From positions 5,622,001-5,686,000 of the forward strand of contig NZ_AZUI01000001.1 in the NCBI RefSeq assembly GCF_000526995.1: a DNA stretch of 64,000 nucleotides. Direction: 5' to 3'. Numbering within the stretch: position 1 is the stretch's first letter; every line of letters starts with the position of its first letter. The translations under genes were made by a program, and so were the position numbers. This DNA is from Lacrimispora indolis DSM 755. GTDB lineage: Bacteria; Bacillota; Clostridia; Lachnospirales; Lachnospiraceae. Shown here in pieces: positions 41,813-50,864 of the stretch. A model generated the notes under the pieces. It was not told where the DNA came from and searched no databases. It saw nothing but the letters and a program-made list of their open reading frames with translations.

Positions 41813-41894
41813 AAATAGCCTCCTTAAAAGTCTTTTTTCTTATCATACCACATCGTTAAAATAAAAACAATTATTATTATTAAAATTCTGCTTT

Positions 41895-42938
41895 TTACAG
41901 ATCGTCAATCAGGGCGCTGCTCTTGGCATAGGCCGTACTTTTGGCTTCAAAAAAGTCAGTTTTGATCAAATTGGCGTTGCTGTACTGGCTGACCCAAAAC
42001 ATGGTCTCCGGCTCCCTGTCATGGCCCTGATAGATCTTTTCCCAGCCAAGGCTTGCACACCGTAAATTTCCCAGATACATGATGTAGTCTGTGATCATTT
42101 CCCTGGTAAGGCCCGGCACCTCGTCTCCGATAGCATAGCAGCCCCAGGCGATCTCCTGCTCACAGCCTTGCCTGATCATTTCCCGGTAAACCTCCACCCG
42201 TTCCCTGGTAAACAGCTCCGGCTCCTCCTTTACCAGTTCCAGGATCATGTTGCGGAACAGCCAAAGATGCGTGTTCTCATCCCGGTTGATGTAGCGGATC
42301 TCCTGGGAGGAACCTGTCATCTTATGGTTCCGTCCCAGGTTATAAAAGAACATAAAACCGCTGTAAAAATACACGCCTTCCAGAATATAATTAGCCACAA
42401 CCGCCTTCATAAAGGCAAATGCGCTTTTGTCCTTTTGAAATTCATTATACAGATCACCGATAAAGGTATTGCGGGCAAGAAGATAAGGGTCGCTCTTCCA
42501 CTGATAGAGGACTTCATTCCGCTTCTGAGGCTCACAGATGGTATCCAGCATATAGCTGTAGCTCTGACTGTGCACCGCCTCCTGGAATGTCTGAATGGAA
42601 AGGCAGAGATTGATCTCATTAGCAGTCACATATTCCCCAAGGGCCGGTAAATTGGCGGTCTGGATGCTGTCTAAGAACACCAGAAAGGACAATATCTTAT
42701 CATAAGCCCGCCGCTCCTGAGGACTTAATAAAGGATAGTCCTTCCGGTCCCTGCTCAAATTGATTTCTTCCGGAATCCAGAAATTATTCATGGCCTGGCG
42801 GTACCAGTCACTTACCCAGGTGTATTTCATGTTGTTAAAATCATTAAGGTTTGTCGTGTTGCCGTTGATCATCCGGCGTTTTCTTACCTCAATTTCCCCA
42901 TCCGGATGAAAAAGGGGCCTCTTTTTTAATTGTTCCAT
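41895..42938 (-). CDS. nrdB: Ribonucleotide reductase class I, beta subunit
   Basis: Radical-generating subunit of 347 residues. Metal ligands are visible: Asp in FLVFLDSIQ, ExxH in FQEAVHSQSYSYM with the radical Tyr four residues after His, Glu in LEGVYFYSGF, and ExxH in NRDENTHLW. All residues for a tyrosyl radical centre are present, so it should be active. The C-terminal tail carries acidic ALIDDL for docking to the large subunit. It lies 47 bp after the alpha gene. Whether it is NrdB or NrdF cannot be settled by eye, and no nrdI is adjacent. Confidence 0.92.
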   Translation of the reverse strand: MEQLKKRPLFHPDGEIEVRKRRMINGNTTNLNDFNNMKYTWVSDWYRQAMNNFWIPEEINLSRDRKDYPLLSPQERRAYDKILSFLVFLDSIQTANLPALGEYVTANEINLCLSIQTFQEAVHSQSYSYMLDTICEPQKRNEVLYQWKSDPYLLARNTFIGDLYNEFQKDKSAFAFMKAVVANYILEGVYFYSGFMFFYNLGRNHKMTGSSQEIRYINRDENTHLWLFRNMILELVKEEPELFTRERVEVYREMIRQGCEQEIAWGCYAIGDEVPGLTREMITDYIMYLGNLRCASLGWEKIYQGHDREPETMFWVSQYSNANLIKTDFFEAKSTAYAKSSALIDDL

Positions 42939-42985
42939 ATCGGTCTTTTCACTTTCTCCAGTTTTATTATTCTCCTAAAGGCCCT

Positions 42986-45244
42986 TTAGCTGGAGCAGGC
43001 CTCGCAGTCATCCACTTCCAGACTTTTGGAGCGGATATAATAAATGGTTTTCACACCCCATTCCCAGGCCAGGATATAAAGTCCAAGCACCTGGCGAAGG
43101 GTGTAGTCATTGGTTATATAAAGGTTCATACTCTGGGCCTGATCCACATGGCGCTGGCGGACTCCTGCCGCCTGCACAGACCATTTCTGATCAATGTAAT
43201 GGGCATTTTTATACTTCCAGAATGTGTCCGGCGATAAGTCCGGGGCCACCCTGGGCACCAGACCGTTCTTTTTTTCCTCCAGATAATACCGGTTTAAAAC
43301 AGGGTCCAGTCCTGCCGTGGTTCCGGCGATCATGCTGGTGCTGCTGGTGGGCGCTATGGCAAGGAGCCAGCCGTTTCTCATTCCGTGGGCAGCCACTTTT
43401 TCCCGAAGGCTCTTCCACTTTTCAGAGCAATATCCCCGTTTATCAAAATACGCCCCTGTCTGCCATTCACTGCCTTCATACAGATCATATCTTCCCTTTT
43501 CCTCAGCAAAGTCGCAGCTGGACTGGATCGCCGCATAATTGATTGCTTCAAACACCCGGTCGGAAAATTTTAAATGCTCCTCTGATTCCCAGGAGATCCC
43601 GTTTTTTGCCAGCATGTGGTGATATCCGCTCACCCCAAGCCCCACCGGACGGTAACGAAGGCTGGTAACCTGGGCATAGGGAACAGGGAAAAAGTTTAAG
43701 TCAATCACATTGTCCAACGCCCGGATGGCGCTCCTGGTCAGTTCCGTCAGTTCCCGGGTATCCTTAAGATCGATTTTTCCCAGGGAAAGGCTTGCTAAGT
43801 TGCAGACCACAAAGTCACCAGGTTTTGTTATTGTTACCACAACGGTTTCCCCGTCCATTGTCTGGATCTGCTGCTCCACGTGTTCCACGGCGCTCATGTT
43901 CTGGGCAATTTCCGTACAAAGGTTGCTGCAGTAAATGATGCCGCAGTGGCTGTTGGGATTGGCCTCATTTACAATATCCCGGTTAAAAGTAAAAGGCGTT
44001 CCGGTCTCCACGGCACTCTTTAACACCAGACGGATGATGTCCTTAATGGGGATGACCCGCTTCTGGATGCGGCTGTCATTTACACAATCAAGGTAACGCT
44101 CCTCCCACTGGGCTCCATAAGAGTCTTCCAGCGCCCAGCCCTTTACAGTCAGAATTTCATGAGGGCACATTAAGTACCAGTCCCCCTCGATGTTCTCCTT
44201 TGCCTGCTTCCAGAACAGATTGGGGTAGCAGATGGCAGGAAAAACATCGTGAGCCTTCATCCGGTCATCGCCGTTATTGGTTTTCAGAGTCAGAAATTCA
44301 GGCAGATCCTTATGCCAGACATCCAGGTAAACCGCCACCGCCCCCTGCCGCACTCCCAGCTGGTCCACTGCCACGGCGGTATCATTGGCCAGCTTGATCC
44401 ACCGGATCACACCTCCCGCAGCTCCCTTAAAACCGCGGATCGCGCTTCCTGCAGCTCGGACTTTTCCAAAGTAAAGGCCCATGCCTCCTCCGAACTTGCT
44501 GACCTTAGCAAAGCTGTCAATACTCCGGTAAATTCCATCCAGGCTGTCCGGCACTGTATCAATAAAGCAGGAGGAAAGCTGATGGTAAGGCTTTCTGGCG
44601 TTTGAAAGGGTGGGGGTGGCCATGGTGACCTTTAAGGTGCTGAGCATATCGTAAAACCGTTTTACCCAAGTCTCCCGGTCTTCCTTTTCCAGCATGGCAA
44701 GATGCATGGCAATTCCCAGAAACATTTCCTGGGGTGTTTCCAAAGGCGTATTCTGACGGCTTCGGATCACATACCGGTTAAGCAGCAGCTCCAGCCCTGA
44801 ATAGTTGAACAGATGGTTTCTCTCCTGATCCATGAACGTTTCATACCGGTGGATTTCTTCCTCCTTGTAATTCTCCAGTATGTAATCTCCGTAAAGCCCC
44901 TCCTCTGTAAGAAAACAGATTTTATCGTAAAAGCTGCCAATCTGCCTCTGGTCAAGCTCTGCCTTTAACCTGATGTCAAAACGCAGCAGGAGAAGTCTTG
45001 CTCCTATATATTCCCAGTCCGGCGCTTCCTGGGTCGTCAGCTCCACCGCCGCCTGGATCAGTGCTCCCAACCGCTCCTCAAGGCTCATATCTTTCTTGCA
45101 AAACCCTGTGAATTTTATGGAAAGGTGATCCAGGTCATAGGATGGGGAATCCCACTCCTTTTGGATTCCGTCCAATACTTCTTCCAGTTCCTCTACCGCT
45201 TTAAAATATTCCAGAATTTCCTGTTTCCCATTTCTCTTGTCCAT
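42986..45244 (-). CDS. nrdA: Ribonucleotide reductase class I, alpha subunit
   Basis: Catalytic subunit of 752 residues that reduces ribonucleoside diphosphates. Active-site Cys residues are in HQLSSCFIDTVPDS and in IYCSNLCTEI, which contains the NxCxE motif, and the C-terminal shuttle pair is CEACSS. The GTTAGLDP-like region and paired Tyr residues near the C-terminus serve radical transfer. There is no ATP-cone at the N-terminus, so overall-activity control by dATP is probably absent. It is the first gene of the operon with the beta subunit. A promoter TTGAAA-17-TATATT lies upstream near 45330. Confidence 0.93.
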   Translation of the reverse strand: MDKRNGKQEILEYFKAVEELEEVLDGIQKEWDSPSYDLDHLSIKFTGFCKKDMSLEERLGALIQAAVELTTQEAPDWEYIGARLLLLRFDIRLKAELDQRQIGSFYDKICFLTEEGLYGDYILENYKEEEIHRYETFMDQERNHLFNYSGLELLLNRYVIRSRQNTPLETPQEMFLGIAMHLAMLEKEDRETWVKRFYDMLSTLKVTMATPTLSNARKPYHQLSSCFIDTVPDSLDGIYRSIDSFAKVSKFGGGMGLYFGKVRAAGSAIRGFKGAAGGVIRWIKLANDTAVAVDQLGVRQGAVAVYLDVWHKDLPEFLTLKTNNGDDRMKAHDVFPAICYPNLFWKQAKENIEGDWYLMCPHEILTVKGWALEDSYGAQWEERYLDCVNDSRIQKRVIPIKDIIRLVLKSAVETGTPFTFNRDIVNEANPNSHCGIIYCSNLCTEIAQNMSAVEHVEQQIQTMDGETVVVTITKPGDFVVCNLASLSLGKIDLKDTRELTELTRSAIRALDNVIDLNFFPVPYAQVTSLRYRPVGLGVSGYHHMLAKNGISWESEEHLKFSDRVFEAINYAAIQSSCDFAEEKGRYDLYEGSEWQTGAYFDKRGYCSEKWKSLREKVAAHGMRNGWLLAIAPTSSTSMIAGTTAGLDPVLNRYYLEEKKNGLVPRVAPDLSPDTFWKYKNAHYIDQKWSVQAAGVRQRHVDQAQSMNLYITNDYTLRQVLGLYILAWEWGVKTIYYIRSKSLEVDDCEACSS

Positions 45245-45422
45245 TTATAATTCCCGCCATTCCATGATTTATATTAGTATCAATAACTGTTATCCAATAT
45301 CACATGTAAAAATATACCACAACATATAGTTAATTTCAACCATTGACATACAAAATATTCGTTCTCAGGATATTTTCTTCTTTTTTTATCATGAAATGAA
45401 AGGCTGAAAAACCAACGAGTAA

Positions 45423-45463
45423 AAAACGCCTGAACTCTTACAAAATAAGAGTTCAGGCGTTTT
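45423..45463. terminator. Bidirectional terminator
   Basis: Perfect hairpin AACGCCTGAACTCTTA/TAAGAGTTCAGGCGTT with a 5-base loop, flanked by A and T tracts. It follows the last gene of the nucleoside transporter operon. Confidence 0.9.
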
Positions 45464-45480
45464 CATTTAAAAGAAAGATC

Positions 45481-46422
45481 TTATCTGGAACCGCGTACAT
45501 AAGGCTTTCCAAGACCTTCCGGTGCATGGCTCCTCCCAGCGGTACCCAGGAGGGCGGCCAACGTGATCAGATAGGGAAGCATGGACAATGCCTGGGAGGG
45601 AAGGGGAACACCAACTGCCTGAAGGCGGATCTGCAGCGCATTGGCGGCGCCGAACAAAAGGGCTGCTCCCATCATTCCAAAAGGAACATAGCGGCCCAGA
45701 ATAACAGCTGCAAGGGCAATGTAGCCCCGCCCGGAGGTCATATTTTCCGAAAAATTCCCCACCTGTACCAGAACCAGATATGCACCTCCCATTCCCCCCA
45801 GCACTCCGTTTAAAACCATGGAAATGTACTGGTACTTGTAAACCGGTATCCCTGCCGAATCTGCGGAACGGGGACTTTCTCCAATGGCTGCAAAGGAAAG
45901 CCCTGTGTTTGTTTTTTTATAAAAGAGAGCTGCCCCTATGACCAGAAAATACATGAGATAGGTGAGAATATCCTGATAAAAAAGAGCGTTTCCAATGAGC
46001 GGAATGCCGGAAAGCACCGGGATCCGTACCTTAAGAAGAGGCTGGATCTGCTGGTAGGATTGTCCCCCCGACATGAGCTTATACAAAAAACCGGTAACCC
46101 CCATCACAAAAATATTGATGGCGATCCCGCTGACTGACTGGTCTTTTGACAGCTTAATTGACAAGACTCCATGGATCATGCTGACAGCAGCTCCCCCTGC
46201 CATGCCGCAAAGAAGCCCCAGAGTCATGCTTCCTGAGTAAAACGCACCTGCAAAAGAGAAAAATGCGCCGGAAAGCATGACTCCCTCCATTCCGATGTTC
46301 AGAATTCCGCTTTTTTCCGAAATAGTCTCCCCAAGCCCTGCATAGGCAAGAGGCACAGCCATTCGTACTGCCGCCGATAAAAAGGCAGTCAGAAAGCTGA
46401 CGGTTAAAATCTGGTCCAGCAT
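45481..46422 (-). CDS. Nucleoside-type ABC transporter permease 2
   Basis: Membrane subunit of 313 residues in the BMP/RnsD/NupC-type permease class. The signature PLAYAGLGETISEKSGILNIGMEG is near the N-terminus. About nine hydrophobic segments follow, including GFAAIGESPRSADSAGIPV-like loop residues. The ATG follows the stop of the first permease directly (TAGATG) with an AAAGGAGGGG site. It is the last gene of the operon. Confidence 0.92.
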   Translation of the reverse strand: MLDQILTVSFLTAFLSAAVRMAVPLAYAGLGETISEKSGILNIGMEGVMLSGAFFSFAGAFYSGSMTLGLLCGMAGGAAVSMIHGVLSIKLSKDQSVSGIAINIFVMGVTGFLYKLMSGGQSYQQIQPLLKVRIPVLSGIPLIGNALFYQDILTYLMYFLVIGAALFYKKTNTGLSFAAIGESPRSADSAGIPVYKYQYISMVLNGVLGGMGGAYLVLVQVGNFSENMTSGRGYIALAAVILGRYVPFGMMGAALLFGAANALQIRLQAVGVPLPSQALSMLPYLITLAALLGTAGRSHAPEGLGKPYVRGSR

Positions 46423-47457
46423 CTATTTCCCCTCCTTTGGTCTCATTTTCCCGGCAAGAAGCTCTCTGCCCAAAATGAGCAGCACCATAAAGCCGATGAG
46501 AAAATCCACAATGGAGGACGGAACCCCCATCTGCCTTTGCATGGAATTTGCGCCTACCTCCAGGGCAGCAAATAAAACAGAGACAATCAGCACTCCCACC
46601 GGATGGTTGGAGGCCAAAAGGGTTATGAGAATTGCCGTATACCCGCAGCCTCCGGAAATGCCTTCCAGCAGTTTTTTCTGAACTCCCAGTACCTCCACAG
46701 CTCCTGCGGTCCCGGCAAGTCCTCCGCTTAACACCGCCGACAGGATGATGTTCTTCACCACGGAAATACCGTTTACCGCAGCAGCCCGCTTATTAAAGCC
46801 GACTACCCGGAACTCATAGCCTGCGGCCGTTTTTTCCATGAGAAACCACACAAAAAGCACGGCACCAAGTGCTATAAAAATACCTGTATGAATCCTGGTG
46901 GGCTTTAAAAAGCGTAAAAGCGTTGCTGAGGCATCTATTTTTTCCGATTGGGGGATGCTTCCCGCCGGATCCATGAGAAAGGTGCGGACAGCTATGCCCA
47001 AAAGATTCATGGAAATATAATTCAGCATAATGGTGCATATGATTTCCGAGATTCCAAGCTTTGCCTTTAAAATGGCTGCCAGCAATGCCCATAGTCCGCC
47101 AAACAGGAATCCGCAGGCAATTGCCAGAAAGATCCGGAAAATCCCCGGAACTCCGGCGGTATTTAAAGCCACCCAGGCTGAGGCAAGGGCTCCTATGTAA
47201 AACTGCCCTTCCCCGCCGATATTAAAAAATCCGGTCCGGAAGGCCACCGAACAGCCAAGTCCGGTGAGGATTAAGGGAGTTGCTTTCACAAACACTTCCC
47301 CAAACCCGCTCCTATTGCCAAAGATTCCGTTGAAAAACATCCGGCTTGCCGTGAGAGGGTCAGCTCCTGACAAAAGGACAAGGATAGCTGCCGCACCAAT
47401 GGAAATCAAAGCAATTTTCCCCAGCTCAGCTGCCTTCATTTTTTTCATTTGGTCCAT
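46423..47457 (-). CDS. Nucleoside-type ABC transporter permease 1
   Basis: Membrane subunit of 344 residues, partner of the following permease. Typical segments are PLILTGLGCSVAFRTGFFNI and GGEGQFYIGALASAW near the N-terminal third and ILITLLASNHPVGV later, with about ten hydrophobic stretches. The start overlaps the ATPase gene by 32 bp and has AGGAGG 6 bases upstream. With the BMP-type binding protein this system should import nucleosides or nucleobases. Confidence 0.92.
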   Translation of the reverse strand: MDQMKKMKAAELGKIALISIGAAAILVLLSGADPLTASRMFFNGIFGNRSGFGEVFVKATPLILTGLGCSVAFRTGFFNIGGEGQFYIGALASAWVALNTAGVPGIFRIFLAIACGFLFGGLWALLAAILKAKLGISEIICTIMLNYISMNLLGIAVRTFLMDPAGSIPQSEKIDASATLLRFLKPTRIHTGIFIALGAVLFVWFLMEKTAAGYEFRVVGFNKRAAAVNGISVVKNIILSAVLSGGLAGTAGAVEVLGVQKKLLEGISGGCGYTAILITLLASNHPVGVLIVSVLFAALEVGANSMQRQMGVPSSIVDFLIGFMVLLILGRELLAGKMRPKEGK

Positions 47458-48982
47458 TGCCTACCTCCTTTTGTGTCACTCCGCCCATATAAAGCCCGAT
47501 TTTAAATACATCGGCTTCTTTTCTGTCAAGGATCCCCATGATCCGTCCTTCAAACATCACTGCGATCCGGTCGCTTAAGGAAAGGATCTCATCTAAATCG
47601 GCAGAAATGAGCAAAACGCTTTTTCCCTTGTTTTTCTGCCTGACAAGAGTCTGATGAACAAATTCCGTTGCCCCGATATCTAAGCCTCTTGTAGGCTGGC
47701 TGGCCACGATGAGCCTGGCTTCATTGGAAATCTCACGGGATAAAATCACCTTCTGCTGGTTTCCGCCGCTCATAAGCTTTACCGGCGTCCTGATCCCGCT
47801 TTTTCCCGACGTACGGATCCCATACTCTGTAACGGCTTCTAATGCCCGGTTCTCAGCTTCTTTATAATCCAGAATCAGATTTTTTGAAAATGGCGGCCGG
47901 TTAAACGTGCGCAGAATCAGGTTTTCCGTTACCGTCATATCCACGACCAGACTGTCTTTATGGCGGTCATCGGATATATAGGAAATGCCCTTATGAAAGC
48001 GTTCCTTTACAGACCTGTTGTCAATGGCCTCCCCGCGGAAGACAATGCTTCCCTCCGTATGCTTACGGATTCCCGTAATTACCTCGGAAAGCTCCTTTTG
48101 CCCGTTTCCTTCCACTCCGGCAATTCCAAGGATCTCCCCTTTATTAACCGTAAGACAGATGTTATCCAAGATTTTTTTACTCTCTCGTTTTTTTGACAAG
48201 GAAACACCTTCCAGACTTAAGGCTGTTTCCTCTGATGGTTTTTGACCTTTTTCCTTTTTGCCGGAAAGGGGTCTGCCTATCATATGGGCGGACAATTCCT
48301 CCGGTGTAGTATCCGCTGTGACCAGTTCCTTAACCGCCCTGCCATCCCTTAAAATAGTGACCCTGTCACTGATTGCCATGATCTCACTTAATCGGTGGGT
48401 AATGATGATGATCCCATGCCCTTCTTCCTTTAACCGCTTCAATACGTTAAAGAAATTTTCAGTTTCCTGAGGGGTCAAAACTCCTGTTGGTTCGTCTAAA
48501 ATCAGCAGGTCTGCCTTCCGGTATAATGCTTTTAAAATTTCCACCCTCTGCTGTTCTCCCACAGACAGGCTGCCAACCTGATTCCGGGGATTTACAAAAA
48601 GTCCGTACTTCCCTGCCAGCAGGCAAAGCTCTTTTAAGGCCGCCTTTCTGTCAAGGATTTCTTTCTTATGGCCATACCCCAGAATGATGTTGTCAAGCAC
48701 CGTCATCCGGTTTACCAGGGAAAAATGCTGATGAACCATGCCGATCCCACGGCTTATGGCATCGGCAGGAGACTTAAACCGGACAGGCTCTCCTTTATAG
48801 AGGATCTCTCCTGCCTCAGACTGGTAAATGCCGAACAAAATGTTCATGAGCGTGGTCTTTCCTGCCCCGTTTTCCCCCAACAGGGCATGGATCTCCCCTT
48901 GTTCCACAGACAGACTTACATCCTGATTGGCATATACACCGGAAAATGCTTTTGTAATGTGTTTCATTTCCAATAATGGCAT
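47426..48982 (-). CDS. Nucleoside-type ABC transporter ATPase (double cassette)
   Basis: Protein of 518 residues with two ATPase cassettes. The first has Walker A GENGAGKTTLMNILFG, signature LSVGEQQRVEILKAL and Walker B LLILDEPTGVLTP. In the second the Walker A region is altered to GVEGNGQKEL, with signature MSGGNQQKVILSREI, as is normal for the sugar/nucleoside double-cassette class. It sits between the binding protein and the permeases in one operon. Confidence 0.94.
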   Translation of the reverse strand: MPLLEMKHITKAFSGVYANQDVSLSVEQGEIHALLGENGAGKTTLMNILFGIYQSEAGEILYKGEPVRFKSPADAISRGIGMVHQHFSLVNRMTVLDNIILGYGHKKEILDRKAALKELCLLAGKYGLFVNPRNQVGSLSVGEQQRVEILKALYRKADLLILDEPTGVLTPQETENFFNVLKRLKEEGHGIIIITHRLSEIMAISDRVTILRDGRAVKELVTADTTPEELSAHMIGRPLSGKKEKGQKPSEETALSLEGVSLSKKRESKKILDNICLTVNKGEILGIAGVEGNGQKELSEVITGIRKHTEGSIVFRGEAIDNRSVKERFHKGISYISDDRHKDSLVVDMTVTENLILRTFNRPPFSKNLILDYKEAENRALEAVTEYGIRTSGKSGIRTPVKLMSGGNQQKVILSREISNEARLIVASQPTRGLDIGATEFVHQTLVRQKNKGKSVLLISADLDEILSLSDRIAVMFEGRIMGILDRKEADVFKIGLYMGGVTQKEVGNGPNEKNEGS

Positions 48983-48993
48983 ATGGAAGCTCC

Positions 48994-50031
48994 CTATCTC
49001 ACCTTTGTATCACATGGAACGGTAAACTCTCCGGATGTGATGGCCGACACCTTCTTTTCAATTTCTGCCTTCACCTCATCCGGGATCTGAGCCTCTAGTT
49101 CATGGTATGGAGCAATGCTCACCGCCCCTTCCTTCATGCCCAGCTCATAGATTCCTCCTGCAAAGCTTCCGTCAGCCACTGTCTTAAATGCAGCCTCGAT
49201 CACCTTGGGAATATGATATACGGAAGAAGAAAGAACCGTTTCAGGAGCCAGCCCGTTCTGGTCATAGGAATCGCCTGTGGCATAAATCTTCCCTTCCTTT
49301 GCCGCATTGATGGCGCCTGTGCCGGATTCATTGGCACAATGGCCGATGATGTCAGCTCCATTATCGATCATGGCCTGGGCAGCCTCCTTTCCCAGAGCCG
49401 TATCTGTAAAGGAGCCGGTCCACGCAGTCTGTACTTCTATGTCAGGTTTCACGGACTTTGCCCCATCCTCAAAGCCATTCATGATTTTCACAAGGGAGGC
49501 ACCCTGAATGGGACCTACAAAACCGATCTTATTGCTTTTTGACATTCCCGCTGCAAGCATTCCCATGACGTAACCGCCTTCTTCGCATTTGGTCACATAG
49601 GAAGCTACATTGTCGGCAGAAACCTCACCCTCTGTTACAATGAATTTTGTATCCGGATACTGTCCGGCAACTTCAACGGCAGGATCACCGAACTCATAGC
49701 CATGGCCGATCACCACATCATAACCATTTGCGGCATAATCAGCAAATGCGGCTTCAATGTCATCAGGAGTTAAATTTTCTGTATAAGCGGTTTCACAGCC
49801 ATAATCGGATTCCAGAAGCTTTAATCCTTCATAGGCGGTCTGGCACCAGCCCATGTCGTTTGCTGCGCCGGAAAGACAGAGCGCCACCTTAAAGTTTTTT
49901 GCAGTCTCAGCCTTTGTTCCCGCTGTTTCCTGCACCTCTTTTGTCTCTGCCGCTTTTGTGCAGCCTGCCAAAGATGCTGCCGCCATAGAGGCAGCAAGAA
50001 CCAGGGCTGCCAGCTTTCTCATGTTTTTCAT
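48994..50031 (-). CDS. BMP-family substrate-binding lipoprotein
   Basis: Binding protein of 345 residues. The signal peptide ends at lipobox ASLAGC (Cys23). The body matches the basic membrane protein/PnrA family: VALCLSGAANDMGWCQTAYEG (about 50-70), VVIGHGYEFGDPAVEVAGQYPD, and ADIIGHCANESGTGAINAA. Members bind purine nucleosides or related bases. The neighbouring deaminase and MerR gene suggest a purine ligand, by inference. Confidence 0.93.
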   Translation of the reverse strand: MKNMRKLAALVLAASMAAASLAGCTKAAETKEVQETAGTKAETAKNFKVALCLSGAANDMGWCQTAYEGLKLLESDYGCETAYTENLTPDDIEAAFADYAANGYDVVIGHGYEFGDPAVEVAGQYPDTKFIVTEGEVSADNVASYVTKCEEGGYVMGMLAAGMSKSNKIGFVGPIQGASLVKIMNGFEDGAKSVKPDIEVQTAWTGSFTDTALGKEAAQAMIDNGADIIGHCANESGTGAINAAKEGKIYATGDSYDQNGLAPETVLSSSVYHIPKVIEAAFKTVADGSFAGGIYELGMKEGAVSIAPYHELEAQIPDEVKAEIEKKVSAITSGEFTVPCDTKVR

Positions 50032-50069
50032 AATGTTTCTCCTCTCTTGTGGTCAATTGGGTCATTGCT

Positions 50070-50831
50070 TTATGGTTTCAATATCCGGATCTGCGTATGG
50101 GTGATATAGCCGGAACTCTGGTTTTCCACAAACTGGTCCAGAATATTAAAATTAATGGTAAGGTCTTCAAAGTGTAAATCCGGTCTTGCATTTCGGATGC
50201 GCATGGTGGTGGCGGGAACAGTCTCATAAGGGCCTAAGTGATAGCCGCAGAGGAAATCGCCTGCAGGGATCCTTCGTATCTGGTCCTTTCTTAAATGATC
50301 CGGCAACGGCTCTTCTGAAGGATATAAATAGGCTCCGAAATATTTTTCTTCCCCCTGATAAAAGGCGATGGTGGGATAAAAATAAAAGGAATTCTGCCTG
50401 TAGAGAGCCTCTTCCTCTCCAATGGCAAGGTAGGCCCTGTCCTCAAAATGGCGGACAGTAATTTCATCTGTACGGATATTCTTCATCTCTCCTTCAATAA
50501 AACGCAGCTTTCTCTGAATGGCCTCATCAATGGAAATCAGTTCCTTCCATTGCCTGTGAAGCTCTTCTGAACGCTGTTTTAAAGAATCCAGTGCGGAATT
50601 TGCGTGCTGGGTGCTCCGCTGCTTTGAGATTTCCTCCAGGGAATAACCAAGCTTTCGCATATAACATATGGTTGCCAGCTCATAAACCTGGTCAAACTCA
50701 TATTTTCTTCTGCCGTTTTTTATGTCCCGCATCCGTGGCTTAAATATGTCTATGCTGTCATAGTAATACAAGGTCTGTATATTTAACCCGAAAAGGGAAC
50801 TCATCTCTCCAATGGATAAAAAGTCCTTCAA
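50070..50831 (-). CDS. MerR-family regulator with effector-binding domain
   Basis: Protein of 253 residues. The N-terminal MerR helix-turn-helix reads IGEMSSLFGLNIQTLYYYDSIDIFKP (about 7-32). A dimerisation coiled coil (about 75-125) and a GyrI-like C-terminal ligand domain (about 125-250) follow, as in BmrR or TipA relatives. The start is TTG, 7 bases after GAGGA. It lies between the deaminase and the transporter, and the operon promoter has the MerR-type long spacer with inner symmetry, so it probably activates its own operon on binding a purine-like ligand. Confidence 0.9.
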   Translation of the reverse strand: MKDFLSIGEMSSLFGLNIQTLYYYDSIDIFKPRMRDIKNGRRKYEFDQVYELATICYMRKLGYSLEEISKQRSTQHANSALDSLKQRSEELHRQWKELISIDEAIQRKLRFIEGEMKNIRTDEITVRHFEDRAYLAIGEEEALYRQNSFYFYPTIAFYQGEEKYFGAYLYPSEEPLPDHLRKDQIRRIPAGDFLCGYHLGPYETVPATTMRIRNARPDLHFEDLTINFNILDQFVENQSSGYITHTQIRILKP

Positions 50832-50864
50832 ACCGTTTTCCTCAACTTTCCGTGGTCAGGCTGC

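Noticed and set aside
45290..45345. Possible NrdR boxes upstream of nrdA
   Set aside because: CACAACATATAGTTA only partly fits the ACACNATATATNGTGT consensus, and no convincing second copy at the usual spacing was found.
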